A DNA stretch of 64,000 nucleotides from assembly GCA_964461105.1 (NCBI GenBank), contig CAYWSY010000001.1:21657-85656 (forward strand). Direction: 5' to 3'. Within the stretch, counting starts at the first letter, position 1. Each line of letters opens with the position of its first letter. Source of the DNA: JAGVMG01 sp964461105. Its GTDB lineage: Bacteria; Chlamydiota; Chlamydiia; Chlamydiales; Rhabdochlamydiaceae. The translations under genes were made by a program, and so were the position numbers. The notes below the pieces were generated by a model, which worked only from the letters and a program-made list of their open reading frames with translations, did no database searches and was not told the DNA's origin. Below are positions 43,201-51,406 of the stretch, piece by piece.

Positions 43201-44101
43201 CTTTTGCAATTCCTATTAAGCCTTTTGGATTTTTGGCGAGATTGACATAGTTGCTTATAAAAGATTCCAAGATCTGTGGGTTTGAGATGTTAATCGCTCC
43301 TTTATTTGCATCGATATAGAATCGCTCTTTTTTTTCCCGGATAAAAGAAATGCCGTGACCAGTTTTTTCTGTTATAGGAAGCTGGATATCATAACACCCT
43401 TGAGGTAGGGAATAGATTTTTTTTGCTAGTGCTGCTATTGTCTTAATGTTGTTTGATCGCTCGATGAGTTTATAATTATGTTTTAGCCTCAGTGCTTTAA
43501 GAATTGGTCGATGCGTTTTTTTAGGATTAGATACATGGAGAGACTGAATGAAAGCAGCTTCAATGGGTGAGCCTTTTCGGAACCGTTTGCTCACCGCTCT
43601 GATATGGTTCTCTGGGGATGAGAATGCGGATCTAGTTTTTAAATAAAGGAAATTAAACCACTTAGTAATTCCTCTACAATGACCGCTCGTCTCGGAATAA
43701 TGAATCATTCCATAGGAAGTCTTTAAAGGCGGAGATAAGTAGAGGTCTGATGCATCTAATCGAGACTGATTCATCATGGGAACAAGGATATTGGAATCGG
43801 TGTCGCCTATTGTTAGACAACGCTCGCGGTAATGGTCAAATAATAGGTTGGTTCGGATCGCTAAGTTGGTCGCACCGATAAGCTTGAATAAAGGATGAAT
43901 TACAACGAGAAAAAACATCCCTACAATCAATGCAATCCCTTTAAACGGAACCATCAGGCTATATTCTTTTGGGGGCATGTACGCGGGTTTGTGCGCTAAT
44001 TTCTTTACTTTATTGATGTCAGGGCTGTTGTGAAAAAATTGGCGCAGCGCTCTTGGAGATTCGATGATTTCCGGGGAACGGGGAATCCGTGAGACTGACA
44101 T
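43187..44101 (-). CDS. YopT/C58-like cysteine protease candidate, copy B
   Basis: 304 aa, same length and layout as copy A with the triad kept (C142 in SGHCRGITKWF, H249 in TGHGISFIREK, D264 in YIDANKGAI). Here DPNKG has become DANKG, and the membrane-like segment is changed (GIALIVGMFFLVVIHPL). The first 50 residues are almost unchanged. A TGAGG lies 8 bases before the ATG, a better RBS than copy A has. Divergent from the EndoU gene. Confidence 0.6.
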   Translation of the reverse strand: MSVSRIPRSPEIIESPRALRQFFHNSPDINKVKKLAHKPAYMPPKEYSLMVPFKGIALIVGMFFLVVIHPLFKLIGATNLAIRTNLLFDHYRERCLTIGDTDSNILVPMMNQSRLDASDLYLSPPLKTSYGMIHYSETSGHCRGITKWFNFLYLKTRSAFSSPENHIRAVSKRFRKGSPIEAAFIQSLHVSNPKKTHRPILKALRLKHNYKLIERSNNIKTIAALAKKIYSLPQGCYDIQLPITEKTGHGISFIREKKERFYIDANKGAINISNPQILESFISNYVNLAKNPKGLIGIAKVKLA

Positions 44102-44135
44102 AAATAGTCCTCATAATTAATGATTTTAGGTCTGT

Positions 44136-44141
44136 ATTATA
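44136..44141 (-). promoter_or_regulatory. Candidate -10 element of cysteine protease copy B
   Basis: A perfect TATAAT on the minus strand about 35 bases upstream of the start of copy B. The matching site in unit 1 (offset 1307) reads CATAAT. The -35 region at 17 bases (TGAACT) is weak. Confidence 0.35.
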
Positions 44142-44275
44142 TCAGGCTTAATGGATTTAGTTCATTTTAATCATTTTTTTACTCTGACTTTAAGTGACGA
44201 ATTAATTTTTTAACATTTGCATTTATTGTTCTTTCTTATTAGAATAGTGTTAAAATTTTAATAAGGAGTTTTTGT

Positions 44276-45487
44276 ATGGCAGCTTCAAGTCCTTCTGTTG
44301 GTTCAAGCCAAAACCGGTTTTGGACTTTTTCAGGTAGTTCGTCTAGTGATGAGTCATCTTCCTATTCTGATCGAGTTTCGGATGATGAGATAACACCTCC
44401 TGGCTCTCCTCGAAAAAAACAAATGCCGAAGCTGTCACCAGTAAAGCAATTTCGACAACTGGTTATCGAGCTCGATCCGGAATGTTCACTTACACGGAGT
44501 GAAATGAATATAGCCAAAATGGGATTAACCAGGCTTCAAGGGGAAATTCATGATGGGCCTGGGCCTGATGGACGTTCTTGGCGGACGCGAGAGATTTTTT
44601 CTAATGTGTGCCGAACAATAATTTCTGGGGCAAAAGATCCCGTGGATGCTGATCGGAAAGCTGTTAAGATGCTTACTGATAACCCATTTTTGGATGAAGT
44701 CGTTGCACAATTGAGTCAAATTGATTCCGAGGTACAATATCCGGCATCTGAGCATCCGCCGATCCAAGCGTTTGTTGATGTTGATCATATTTTTAACTTT
44801 CGAATTCGAGGCGGAGTCATCTCGGGATTACACCATATTCCTCCCTTGCATCCGCATGCACAGGATCAGTTTAATCGAATTAATTTTGGTCATGGAATTT
44901 ATGTCGCTTCTGTGAAGATTAAAGGCATCGTTAAACGTGCTTCTTTTTTTTCAGATCAATTATCTCAAGTAGAAGTTCTAGATACTATTAAGTCAACAAT
45001 AGAATTTACGCGCTCGAATGAGCGTCGGTTATGTAGAGGCGATGGATTTTTTATTGAGGTGATAAGAAGAAACGCGATATTTAAGACTGGATATCCAATT
45101 GTTTTTTATAAGCAATATTCTAAGGGATCTATTTATGAGATTAAGGATGGATCATCTTCCGTATCAGCGGATGTGTTGCTTGCAGCAGCTAAGAAGCTGA
45201 TCCAACATTATCATCAAGAATCAAGAAAGCCGCTTACAAGCTTTATTAATGATCCTGTCCGCTATAGCGTCTATAACGGGCTTGGTGGCAAGGAATTGAT
45301 TGTTGAGCTTGCGGACATCTTATGCCCTGAAGATGGAGCTTATTTTTCTGATTGGCAAAAGAATTTTCGCGCTGAATTTGGAGATGCGCTCCCAATTTCT
45401 AGTGTACCGAAAGGGCTCTACTTTCAGATTCCATTAGAACTTGTCTCTGAAGCCCCAGTTTTGTTGTCCATGTTGGTGGACGATTAA
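44276..45487 (+). CDS. EndoU-like nuclease, candidate effector
   Basis: 403 aa. The Ser-rich start (SSSSDESSSYSDRVSDDE) has no Sec signal and looks like a type III secretion N-terminus. Residues about 165-245 resemble the bacterial EndoU domain: DVDHIFNFRIRGGVISGLHH, HGIYVASVKIKGIVKRASFF and LDTIKSTIEF. Candidate catalytic residues are H171, H186/H187 and a Lys in VKIKGIVK. EndoU enzymes cut RNA (usually at uridine) and occur as bacterial toxins. The C-terminal 150 residues are unassigned. RBS AAGGAG upstream. Acts presumably in the host cell, by inference. Confidence 0.58.
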   Translation: MAASSPSVGSSQNRFWTFSGSSSSDESSSYSDRVSDDEITPPGSPRKKQMPKLSPVKQFRQLVIELDPECSLTRSEMNIAKMGLTRLQGEIHDGPGPDGRSWRTREIFSNVCRTIISGAKDPVDADRKAVKMLTDNPFLDEVVAQLSQIDSEVQYPASEHPPIQAFVDVDHIFNFRIRGGVISGLHHIPPLHPHAQDQFNRINFGHGIYVASVKIKGIVKRASFFSDQLSQVEVLDTIKSTIEFTRSNERRLCRGDGFFIEVIRRNAIFKTGYPIVFYKQYSKGSIYEIKDGSSSVSADVLLAAAKKLIQHYHQESRKPLTSFINDPVRYSVYNGLGGKELIVELADILCPEDGAYFSDWQKNFRAEFGDALPISSVPKGLYFQIPLELVSEAPVLLSMLVDD

Positions 45488-45504
45488 TCTTCTATGATTT
45501 AATG

Positions 45505-45536
45505 TTTCTCCATTAATCCAGAGATTAATGGAGAAA
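45505..45536 (+). promoter_or_regulatory. Hairpin covering the speE ribosome binding site
   Basis: Perfect 13-bp inverted repeat tttctccattaat (45505-45517) and attaatggagaaa (45524-45536), loop ccagag. The 3' arm contains the SD GGAG (45530-45533), and the tandem start codons ATGATG follow at 45538. No T-run follows, so it is less likely a terminator. It could hold translation off, or be a protein-binding palindrome. Confidence 0.55.
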
Positions 45537-45537
45537 C

Positions 45538-46449
45538 ATGATGTCTCGAGTCTTGAGTTTTTTTGCATCCATTCTGCTGTTATCCCAACCATTGTCTGCT
45601 GAAGAGTGGTATTCTGAATCCTATTTTCCCCATTGGCGCCAGGAAATGAAGATGGATCGTGTGCTCTATCGAGAGCAGACAGAAGAGCAGGATCTCGTCA
45701 TTTTTGAAAACAAGAGGCTTGGGCGCGTGCTTGCGTTAGATGGAATCATTCAGCTGACAGAAGCGGACGAGCATGTCTATCATGAGATGATTGTTCATGT
45801 GCCGATGCTGACACATGGTCATGTAGAGCAAGTGCTCATCATCGGGGGTGGGGATGGGGGAGCGTTGCGCGAAGTGCTCCGTCACAAGAATGTCAAAAAA
45901 GCTGTCTTAGTGGAGATCGATCCTTCCGTGATCACCTTATGCACTGAGATGTTTCCCAATGTCTCTAGAGGCGCTTTTAAGGAAAAGAGGGCAGAGATTG
46001 TGATTGCTGATGGTGCAGAGTTTGTGCGCACAACCCATGAACGGTTTGATCTGATTATTTGCGATTCGACAGATCCTGTGGGCCCAGGCAAGGTTCTCTT
46101 CACTGAGGAATTTTATGGAAATTGCAAGCGGATTTTGAATGATCGTGGAATTTTTGTGAATCAGAACGGGGTTCCGTTTCTCCAACCCGAAGAAATTCCC
46201 TTAACATTCATCAATCGCAGCCCCCACTTTCAAGATGTGGGTTATTTTATCGCTGCAGTCCCAACCTATTTTGGAGGCTTGATGGCCTTTGGTTGGGCGA
46301 CAGATTGTCCCGAGCACCGCTTTGTTCCAATTGAGGTATTGCGCGGGCGGCTTGGCGAAATTTCGGGAGAGATGGGGTATTATACCCCCGAGGTTCATCT
46401 GGCGAGCTTTGCATTGCCAGCGTTCCTCTCTCGTCTGATACCGAAATAA
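45538..46449 (+). CDS. speE: Spermidine synthase with signal peptide
   Basis: 303 aa (302 if the second ATG at 45541 is used; spacing from GGAG favours it). The N-terminus is a classical signal peptide, SRVLSFFASILLLSQPLSA, with cleavage likely before EEWYSE. The mature part is a full SpeE: WYSESYFPHWRQ, LALDGIIQLTEADEHVYHEM, LIIGGGDGGALREVL and CDSTDPVGPGKVLF. It transfers aminopropyl from decarboxylated SAM to putrescine. The signal peptide is not part of ordinary SpeE, so this copy is probably exported. Confidence 0.88.
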   Translation: MMSRVLSFFASILLLSQPLSAEEWYSESYFPHWRQEMKMDRVLYREQTEEQDLVIFENKRLGRVLALDGIIQLTEADEHVYHEMIVHVPMLTHGHVEQVLIIGGGDGGALREVLRHKNVKKAVLVEIDPSVITLCTEMFPNVSRGAFKEKRAEIVIADGAEFVRTTHERFDLIICDSTDPVGPGKVLFTEEFYGNCKRILNDRGIFVNQNGVPFLQPEEIPLTFINRSPHFQDVGYFIAAVPTYFGGLMAFGWATDCPEHRFVPIEVLRGRLGEISGEMGYYTPEVHLASFALPAFLSRLIPK

Positions 46450-46564
46450 CTTGCATGCTTATAAAAACAAAATTTTATTAATGTTTGTTTGCTTGTTTCT
46501 TTAGGTTGTTTTTAATTTGCTGTTTTGTTACCATAATTAATATTTAATTGCATTGTGAATAATT

Positions 46565-47482
46565 ATGGTGTTTTGGATGTTTCATGGTAAAGACCCGTTA
46601 ACAATTAACAGAATTGCAGCTCAGCTGATCGATTACCTGTTGTTTTTTCTGATGGTTGGCGTGGCATCCCTCTTCTTACCATTCATGATGGAAACTCCCT
46701 ATACATATCTCTTTGCTTTGGCTGTTCCTGTCATTTGGATTCCCATTGAGGCTCTGCTAGTTTCCACTTTTAAAACGACTCCAGGAAAGGCGCTTTTCGG
46801 AATTACGATTCACGATTTGATGGGACAAAGGCTTTCCTTTGGAAAGGCGCTGCTCAGGGCAGCCTGGATTCGGCCTAAAGAAGGGGTCATCCGCCAGGTT
46901 TCTCTTTCGCTTAAACGGCGGTTTGCAGGATTATGCATTGGGATCGCTTGTATTCTCGCTTCCTTTTTTGGCACTGCGCTAACCCGGTGGTCCATGGGAT
47001 GGGATCAAGGGATCACAACTGAAGGGTGGGTCCAATACGAAAGCGAAGAGGCGGGATTTACCGTTCAGTTTCCAAACGACCCCAAGGAAGAATCGAAGCA
47101 ATTGCCCATTCCAAGCGGCAATCGCGTGCTTAACTATCAAGAAGTGTCGAGCCAGCAGAATCGGAAGATCCATTATTCCGTCAGCCATATGAACTTTCCT
47201 TCGAAATGGAAATGGGCTGGAGCCAGCACGTTGCTCAAAGGGGCTATCGACGCTATTGTTAAGCATTCCCCAAATACGCAGTTAGTAGGGAGGCAGTTTT
47301 CTTATCATCAGGGGCATCGCGCAATGGATTTTCGCCTGAAGCAGGGAGAAAATGAAGTGCGTGGGCGATTGATTATTGTGGGAACAAAGCTCTATAAGCT
47401 TACCGTCACTTACCCAGCTTCCTATGAGCCGAGCATGGGAGATAACCCTTTCATCCCTTCCTTTGACCTTCAATCAAATTAA
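46565..47482 (+). CDS. RDD-family membrane protein with extra C-terminal domain
   Basis: 305 aa. An RDD domain (ca. 12-140) has INRIAAQLIDYLLFFLMVGV, TTPGKALFGITIHD and about four membrane helices. After the last helix (GIACILASFFGTAL) a β-rich soluble domain of about 140 residues follows (GFTVQFPNDPKEESKQLPIP … YKLTVTYPASYEP), resembling PsbP/Mog1-type folds. Probably an envelope protein with its C-terminal domain outside; function unknown. Its end overlaps the convergent GNAT gene by 4 bases. Confidence 0.75.
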   Translation: MVFWMFHGKDPLTINRIAAQLIDYLLFFLMVGVASLFLPFMMETPYTYLFALAVPVIWIPIEALLVSTFKTTPGKALFGITIHDLMGQRLSFGKALLRAAWIRPKEGVIRQVSLSLKRRFAGLCIGIACILASFFGTALTRWSMGWDQGITTEGWVQYESEEAGFTVQFPNDPKEESKQLPIPSGNRVLNYQEVSSQQNRKIHYSVSHMNFPSKWKWAGASTLLKGAIDAIVKHSPNTQLVGRQFSYHQGHRAMDFRLKQGENEVRGRLIIVGTKLYKLTVTYPASYEPSMGDNPFIPSFDLQSN

Positions 47483-48078
47483 TGAATCTCTTTCATCCAG
47501 AATGTCATGATCTGCTCAGAGGGTTTGTGCTGACCGATGAGTTTCCATTGTAACCGACAAAACAACTCAGGATGCTGGACGTAGCCCCGTTTGCGCCAAA
47601 AATCATTTAAGGGGATGTCATCCTCAGGGCGCAATGGATCATTCTCTGGTTTTACAGGTGTGCAAAAACAGATGTGGGTATATTTCTTTAGGTGTTGGAC
47701 GTGAGCTTCTCTTACATCGAAGAAATGGTGTCCGATTCCGCGACTTCGGTACGGTTTTAAAAGCACCGATTCAGTGAATAAATAATAGTCATTTAAATTC
47801 AGATGCCTGTCTAAAAAAGGCTTCTGCACTTCATCAACAAGTGCAAGGGGCATGCCAAATGACGCTCCCACTAGAGTCGTATTGTCAAAGATCAAAACGC
47901 CGATCGATTCTTTAGATGAGGCAATCCGCCTCAAGAAATTGGTCTCCCGCAAGAGATCTGGTTCTGCAAGGTAGGGATAGTCTCTAAAGACATCGCTGCG
48001 TAATTTAGCAACGGTGTGCAGGTACGTCTTTAATGAAGGCCCGGTGAACGCTCTGACATGGATGTCTGTTAGCAGCAT
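47479..48078 (-). CDS. GNAT-family N-acetyltransferase
   Basis: 199 aa from ATG 48078, chosen because AAGGAGAC lies 5 bases upstream. Acetyl-CoA loop KPYRSRGIGHHFFDVREAHV is the main family mark, with LTDIHVRAFTGPSLKTYLHT at the start. The substrate cannot be told. Divergent from tdk. Confidence 0.75.
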   Translation of the reverse strand: MLLTDIHVRAFTGPSLKTYLHTVAKLRSDVFRDYPYLAEPDLLRETNFLRRIASSKESIGVLIFDNTTLVGASFGMPLALVDEVQKPFLDRHLNLNDYYLFTESVLLKPYRSRGIGHHFFDVREAHVQHLKKYTHICFCTPVKPENDPLRPEDDIPLNDFWRKRGYVQHPELFCRLQWKLIGQHKPSEQIMTFWMKEIH

Positions 48079-48200
48079 AGGTTTGTCTCCTTGCGTGTGC
48101 AGATGCAATCTAAATTCTTTTGTTATGCATTAGTGGGAAAAAAAATGAAAGCGGGAAATCGTCAAGTGGATTATCTTCAGAAAAAAACAGGAGGAACGAG

Positions 48201-48803
48201 ATGGCAAAGCTCTATTTTAGACACGGAACTGTAGGAAGCGCAAAAACGCTCAATTTGCTAGCTGTTGCCCATAATTATCGCAAACAGGGAAAAAAAGTGA
48301 TCTTGATCAAGCCAGAACTCGACACGAGATTTGGAAAGGAGCAGATCAAATCGCGCGCAGGGTTGGAAATGTCTGCAGATATTTTGGTTACGCCGGACAC
48401 TAATTTAATGGATTGGGATTTGGAAGGGGTGAGCTGTCTGCTTGTCGATGAAGCGCAGTTTTTATCCGCCCGAATCATCGAACAATTAAGAAAGATCACC
48501 CTTGTCAAGCAGATCCCGGTAATTTGCTACGGTCTTAGGACAGATTTTCGAACTCATTTATTTGAAGGATCTTTGCGCTTAATGGAGCTTGCCGACTCAA
48601 TTGAAGAGGTCAAGGCAACATGCCATTTTTGCAATCGCAAATCGATCATGAATCTCAAGCATGTCAATGGCTGTGCAACTGTCGATGGCCCTGCAGTTCA
48701 ATTGGGAGCGGAAGAGATGTATTATCCTGTCTGCTATAGTTGCTATAGCAGTCAGTTAAAACTGCTCTCTCCCAGTGAGGAATTGGCTACAGCTCATCTT
48801 TGA
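48201..48803 (+). CDS. tdk: Thymidine kinase (type II)
   Basis: 200 aa from ATG 48201, with AGGAGG 7 bases upstream. P-loop region LYFRHGTVGSAKTLNLLAVA, Walker B LLVDEAQFL, the TK signature VICYGLRTDFRTHLFEGS, and zinc-site cysteines CHFCNRKS … CYSCY. It phosphorylates thymidine (or deoxyuridine) with ATP in the cytosol. The P-loop reads GTVGSAKT, with Ala in place of Gly of the usual GSGKT/SGKS form. No signal peptide, unlike the neighbouring udk. Its end overlaps the convergent udk by 10 bases. Confidence 0.9.
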   Translation: MAKLYFRHGTVGSAKTLNLLAVAHNYRKQGKKVILIKPELDTRFGKEQIKSRAGLEMSADILVTPDTNLMDWDLEGVSCLLVDEAQFLSARIIEQLRKITLVKQIPVICYGLRTDFRTHLFEGSLRLMELADSIEEVKATCHFCNRKSIMNLKHVNGCATVDGPAVQLGAEEMYYPVCYSCYSSQLKLLSPSEELATAHL

Positions 48804-49468
48804 TTATTTAGCTCTTCTTTGAGCTTAGAGGCAATCATTTTAATGCCCGTTTCATTGCGTCTCTCAGATGGGATAATCACATCGGCAAACCGTTTGCTCG
48901 GCTCTACAAAAGTGTCGTGCATCGGTTTGACCGTGCTAAGATATTGATCGCGGATAGTTGAGAAGGTGCGGCCCCTCTCTAGGATATCTCGCTCGATTCT
49001 GCGTAATAAGCGGATATCATCATCTGTATCGATGAAAATTTTCATGTCAAAGAGCTCTCTGATCTCAGGGACAGCAAAGAGCAAAATTCCCTCAATAATG
49101 ACAATTGAAGCAGGTTCAACTTGTTCGGTTTGATCTTCCCGTGCATGGGTGCAAAAATTATAAACAGGAATCTCAATCCTCCGATGTGCTTTTAAGTCTA
49201 GGATATGTTGCTTCAATAGTGAGAAATCAAGCGCTTCTGGATGATCAAAGTTGATTTTTGCGCGCTCTTCAAATGAGAGATGGGGAACAGGTTTATAGTA
49301 GGAATCTTGGCAAATAAGCACAGCCTCATCTGGAAATAACTCGAAGATTTTCTGTGCGAGGGTCGTTTTTCCCGAACCGGTGCCTCCAGCAATGCCAATG
49401 ATCAACGGCTCCATGGAAGATAGGGGATAGCACAATAACACACATGCAAGAATGAATAGGCGTAACAT
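48794..49468 (-). CDS. udk: Uridine kinase with N-terminal signal sequence
   Basis: 224 aa from ATG 49468 (AAGGAG 10 bases upstream). The start LRLFILACVLLCYPLSS is a signal peptide or anchor, placed before a normal Udk that would begin MEPLIIGIAGGTGSGKTTLA. There is no SD before that internal Met. The rest is complete: CQDSYYKP, NFDHPEALDF, YNFCTHAR, IIEGILLFAVPEIRELFDMK and RRIERDILERGR. It phosphorylates uridine and cytidine. Export of a kinase is unexpected because it needs a nucleotide donor outside. Confidence 0.85.
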   Translation of the reverse strand: MLRLFILACVLLCYPLSSMEPLIIGIAGGTGSGKTTLAQKIFELFPDEAVLICQDSYYKPVPHLSFEERAKINFDHPEALDFSLLKQHILDLKAHRRIEIPVYNFCTHAREDQTEQVEPASIVIIEGILLFAVPEIRELFDMKIFIDTDDDIRLLRRIERDILERGRTFSTIRDQYLSTVKPMHDTFVEPSKRFADVIIPSERRNETGIKMIASKLKEELNNQR

Positions 49469-49518
49469 AAGCAAGAAACTCCTTTGTTTTAAACTCGAGT
49501 TAAAGGAGTCTAATCGAG

Positions 49519-50664
49519 TTAGAGTTCATCATTCAAGATTTTTGTGCGGTAGTCTTGCATGAGCTTAACCATAAAATGTAGATTATGAATCGTTGCCAGT
49601 GTTAATCCGACAAGTTCGCGCGCTTTGAATAAGTGGTGCAGATAGCCGAGTGTATAGGTTGAGCAAGTGGAGCAAGAGCATGTGGGATCGGGAGTCGCAA
49701 AGGTGGTGGCGTGCTTTCCTGATGTCACATTGATCTGCCCGTGTGTTGTGAGCAAGATCCCGTGGCGCGCAGCGCGTGTGGGATAAGAAGAATCAAAGGT
49801 ATCGATTCCTAAAGGAACACATTGTTCAATTGAACTTAAATCCCCAATGCCAAGTAGGTGGTTTGGTTTATCTTTGGGAAGATAGGGCATCATCTGCCCC
49901 AGCATTTCGATCATTTCAGGTTTGGTTTTACCCATGCTCCCGCCGATGGCAAATCCATCAAAGGGAAGTGAGGTAAGGAATTCACAGCTCATCTTGCGCA
50001 GATCGGGATCCACACCGCCGTGGATTACAGCATACATCGCTTGGCCTTGGGGATTGTGCAGATGGGTGTTCAATGAGCGTTCTTCCCAACGATGCGTGCG
50101 CAAAAGCGAACGGAGGAGCGCCTCTTTCTCGATGTGGTATGGAGGGAGCTCATCGAAGGGGATAATGATATCAGCGCCAAGGTCTTTTTGTGCTTGGACG
50201 GAGGATTCGGGAGTGAGAAGGATTTTTGCTCCATCGCGGTAAGAGCGGAACAGCACACCATCTTCGGTGATTTTTAAGACATGTCCCTCTTGATTTTTTT
50301 TGCCTTTGCCTTTGAGTTCATCTGCGACCGATCCATAAGCTAAACTAAAGACCTGAAATCCCCCCGAATCAGTAATGATGGGAAGAGATCTATTCATGAA
50401 GGCATGAAGTCCTCCTGCTTGCTTGACCACTTCACTTCCTGGTTGCAACATTAAATGGTACGTATTGCAGAACATCAGTTGAAGGCCGATCTGTTCAACA
50501 GTTGCGCTATCTAATGCTTTGAGAGTTCCATTGGTCCCAACCCCCACAAAATTTGGTGTGTCGATGATTCCGTGTGGCGTGTGGATTCTTCCCACGCGAG
50601 CGCGTGAGCGCGTTGAGGAATAGATGAGTTCATAGGAAAAGTCGGTAAGTGTAGCAGAGCTCAT
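49519..50664 (-). CDS. tgt: Queuine tRNA-ribosyltransferase
   Basis: 381 aa from ATG 50664, which overlaps the stop of the transporter gene upstream (ATGA). Key blocks: TPNFVGVGTNGTLKALD, ITDSGGFQVFSLA, DIIIPFDELPPYH, GFAIGGSMGKTKPE, GIDTFDSSYPTRAARHG and the zinc site CSCSTC … H. It exchanges guanine 34 of GUN tRNAs for queuine or preQ1. With the adjacent importer it makes a salvage unit; no queuosine synthesis genes are in the window. Confidence 0.95.
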   Translation of the reverse strand: MSSATLTDFSYELIYSSTRSRARVGRIHTPHGIIDTPNFVGVGTNGTLKALDSATVEQIGLQLMFCNTYHLMLQPGSEVVKQAGGLHAFMNRSLPIITDSGGFQVFSLAYGSVADELKGKGKKNQEGHVLKITEDGVLFRSYRDGAKILLTPESSVQAQKDLGADIIIPFDELPPYHIEKEALLRSLLRTHRWEERSLNTHLHNPQGQAMYAVIHGGVDPDLRKMSCEFLTSLPFDGFAIGGSMGKTKPEMIEMLGQMMPYLPKDKPNHLLGIGDLSSIEQCVPLGIDTFDSSYPTRAARHGILLTTHGQINVTSGKHATTFATPDPTCSCSTCSTYTLGYLHHLFKARELVGLTLATIHNLHFMVKLMQDYRTKILNDEL

Positions 50665-51329
50665 GATGTGGCCTCGGGGATTACAATCCACCGTCTGGAA
50701 AGGGCGGTGACAGGGCTTAAGAGAGCAATAATCAACAGCTTGATTAAGAAGCTAATGAGCATAATGTCAAACAGCGAATCGATGATTCCCCAAAGACCTA
50801 GGAAGGTAAAGAGCCCTGTATCGAGGATTTGGGAAATGGTGAGCGAAATCCCATTGCGGAAAAAGAGTTTAGAATTTCTTTTCTTAAGCCAGTTAAAGAT
50901 TCTTAAATCAATTTGTTGGACAAAGAAAAACACGGTGATCGAGGCAAAGAGAAGGCGTGGGGATTCAGAGAGGATCGTTTCATAAGCGACGTGGGCTGAA
51001 TCATAGAGACTCGCTTCATAGAATAAGTGGAATTGAGTCATCGTGACAAAAAACACCATGCAAAACAAACAATTTTTTAGAGCCTTGACCGCAGCCCCTC
51101 TGCCAAAATATTCTTGAAGGAGGTTGAGTCCTAAAATGCTTCCAATGGCAAAAACGTCACTGCAGGTGATGTTAAAGCCGAAAAAGGAGATCTGTTTGAT
51201 CACAAAGAGATTGGCAAGGACCGCTTGCAGGCAGATCCAAGCGGTAAGCGCTTCCTTGCCTAGTTTCACGGCCCCGAGGGCAAAACTAAATACAACAAGG
51301 ACGTGGAAGAAAAAAATGATCTCATTCAT
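50661..51329 (-). CDS. Queuosine precursor transporter (YhhQ / VUT_1 family)
   Basis: 222 aa with about six membrane helices. Family traits include FNITCSDVFAIGSILGLNLL, EYFGRGAAVKALKN and DLRIFNWLKKR with SQILDTGLFTFLGLWG. YhhQ-type proteins import queuine or other precursors, and a Chlamydia trachomatis member has been tied to queuine use. The operon with tgt supports that. Divergent from ndk. Confidence 0.87.
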   Translation of the reverse strand: MNEIIFFFHVLVVFSFALGAVKLGKEALTAWICLQAVLANLFVIKQISFFGFNITCSDVFAIGSILGLNLLQEYFGRGAAVKALKNCLFCMVFFVTMTQFHLFYEASLYDSAHVAYETILSESPRLLFASITVFFFVQQIDLRIFNWLKKRNSKLFFRNGISLTISQILDTGLFTFLGLWGIIDSLFDIMLISFLIKLLIIALLSPVTALSRRWIVIPEATS

Positions 51330-51349
51330 AGGGGGCGATCATACATCAA

Positions 51350-51378
51350 TGGACAGATATATTCCAGCGCGTTATACT
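51350..51378 (+). promoter_or_regulatory. Promoter of ndk
   Basis: TGGACA (51350-51355), 17-base spacer, TATACT (51373-51378); each hexamer differs from consensus at one position. It ends 28 bases before the ndk start codon and would put the transcript start between the -10 element and the GGAG site. Confidence 0.65.
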
Positions 51379-51406
51379 TCATCATTTAACTAGCGGAGTT
51401 TTTGAT

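Larger units (their letters stand above)
43058..44364. repeat. Tandem duplication, unit 2 (period 1307 bp)
   Basis: Second unit of the duplication. It contains the kinase-like fragment, the second cysteine protease gene and the intact start of the EndoU gene. The right end fades near 44360, where the EndoU gene continues as unique sequence. Confidence 0.88.
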
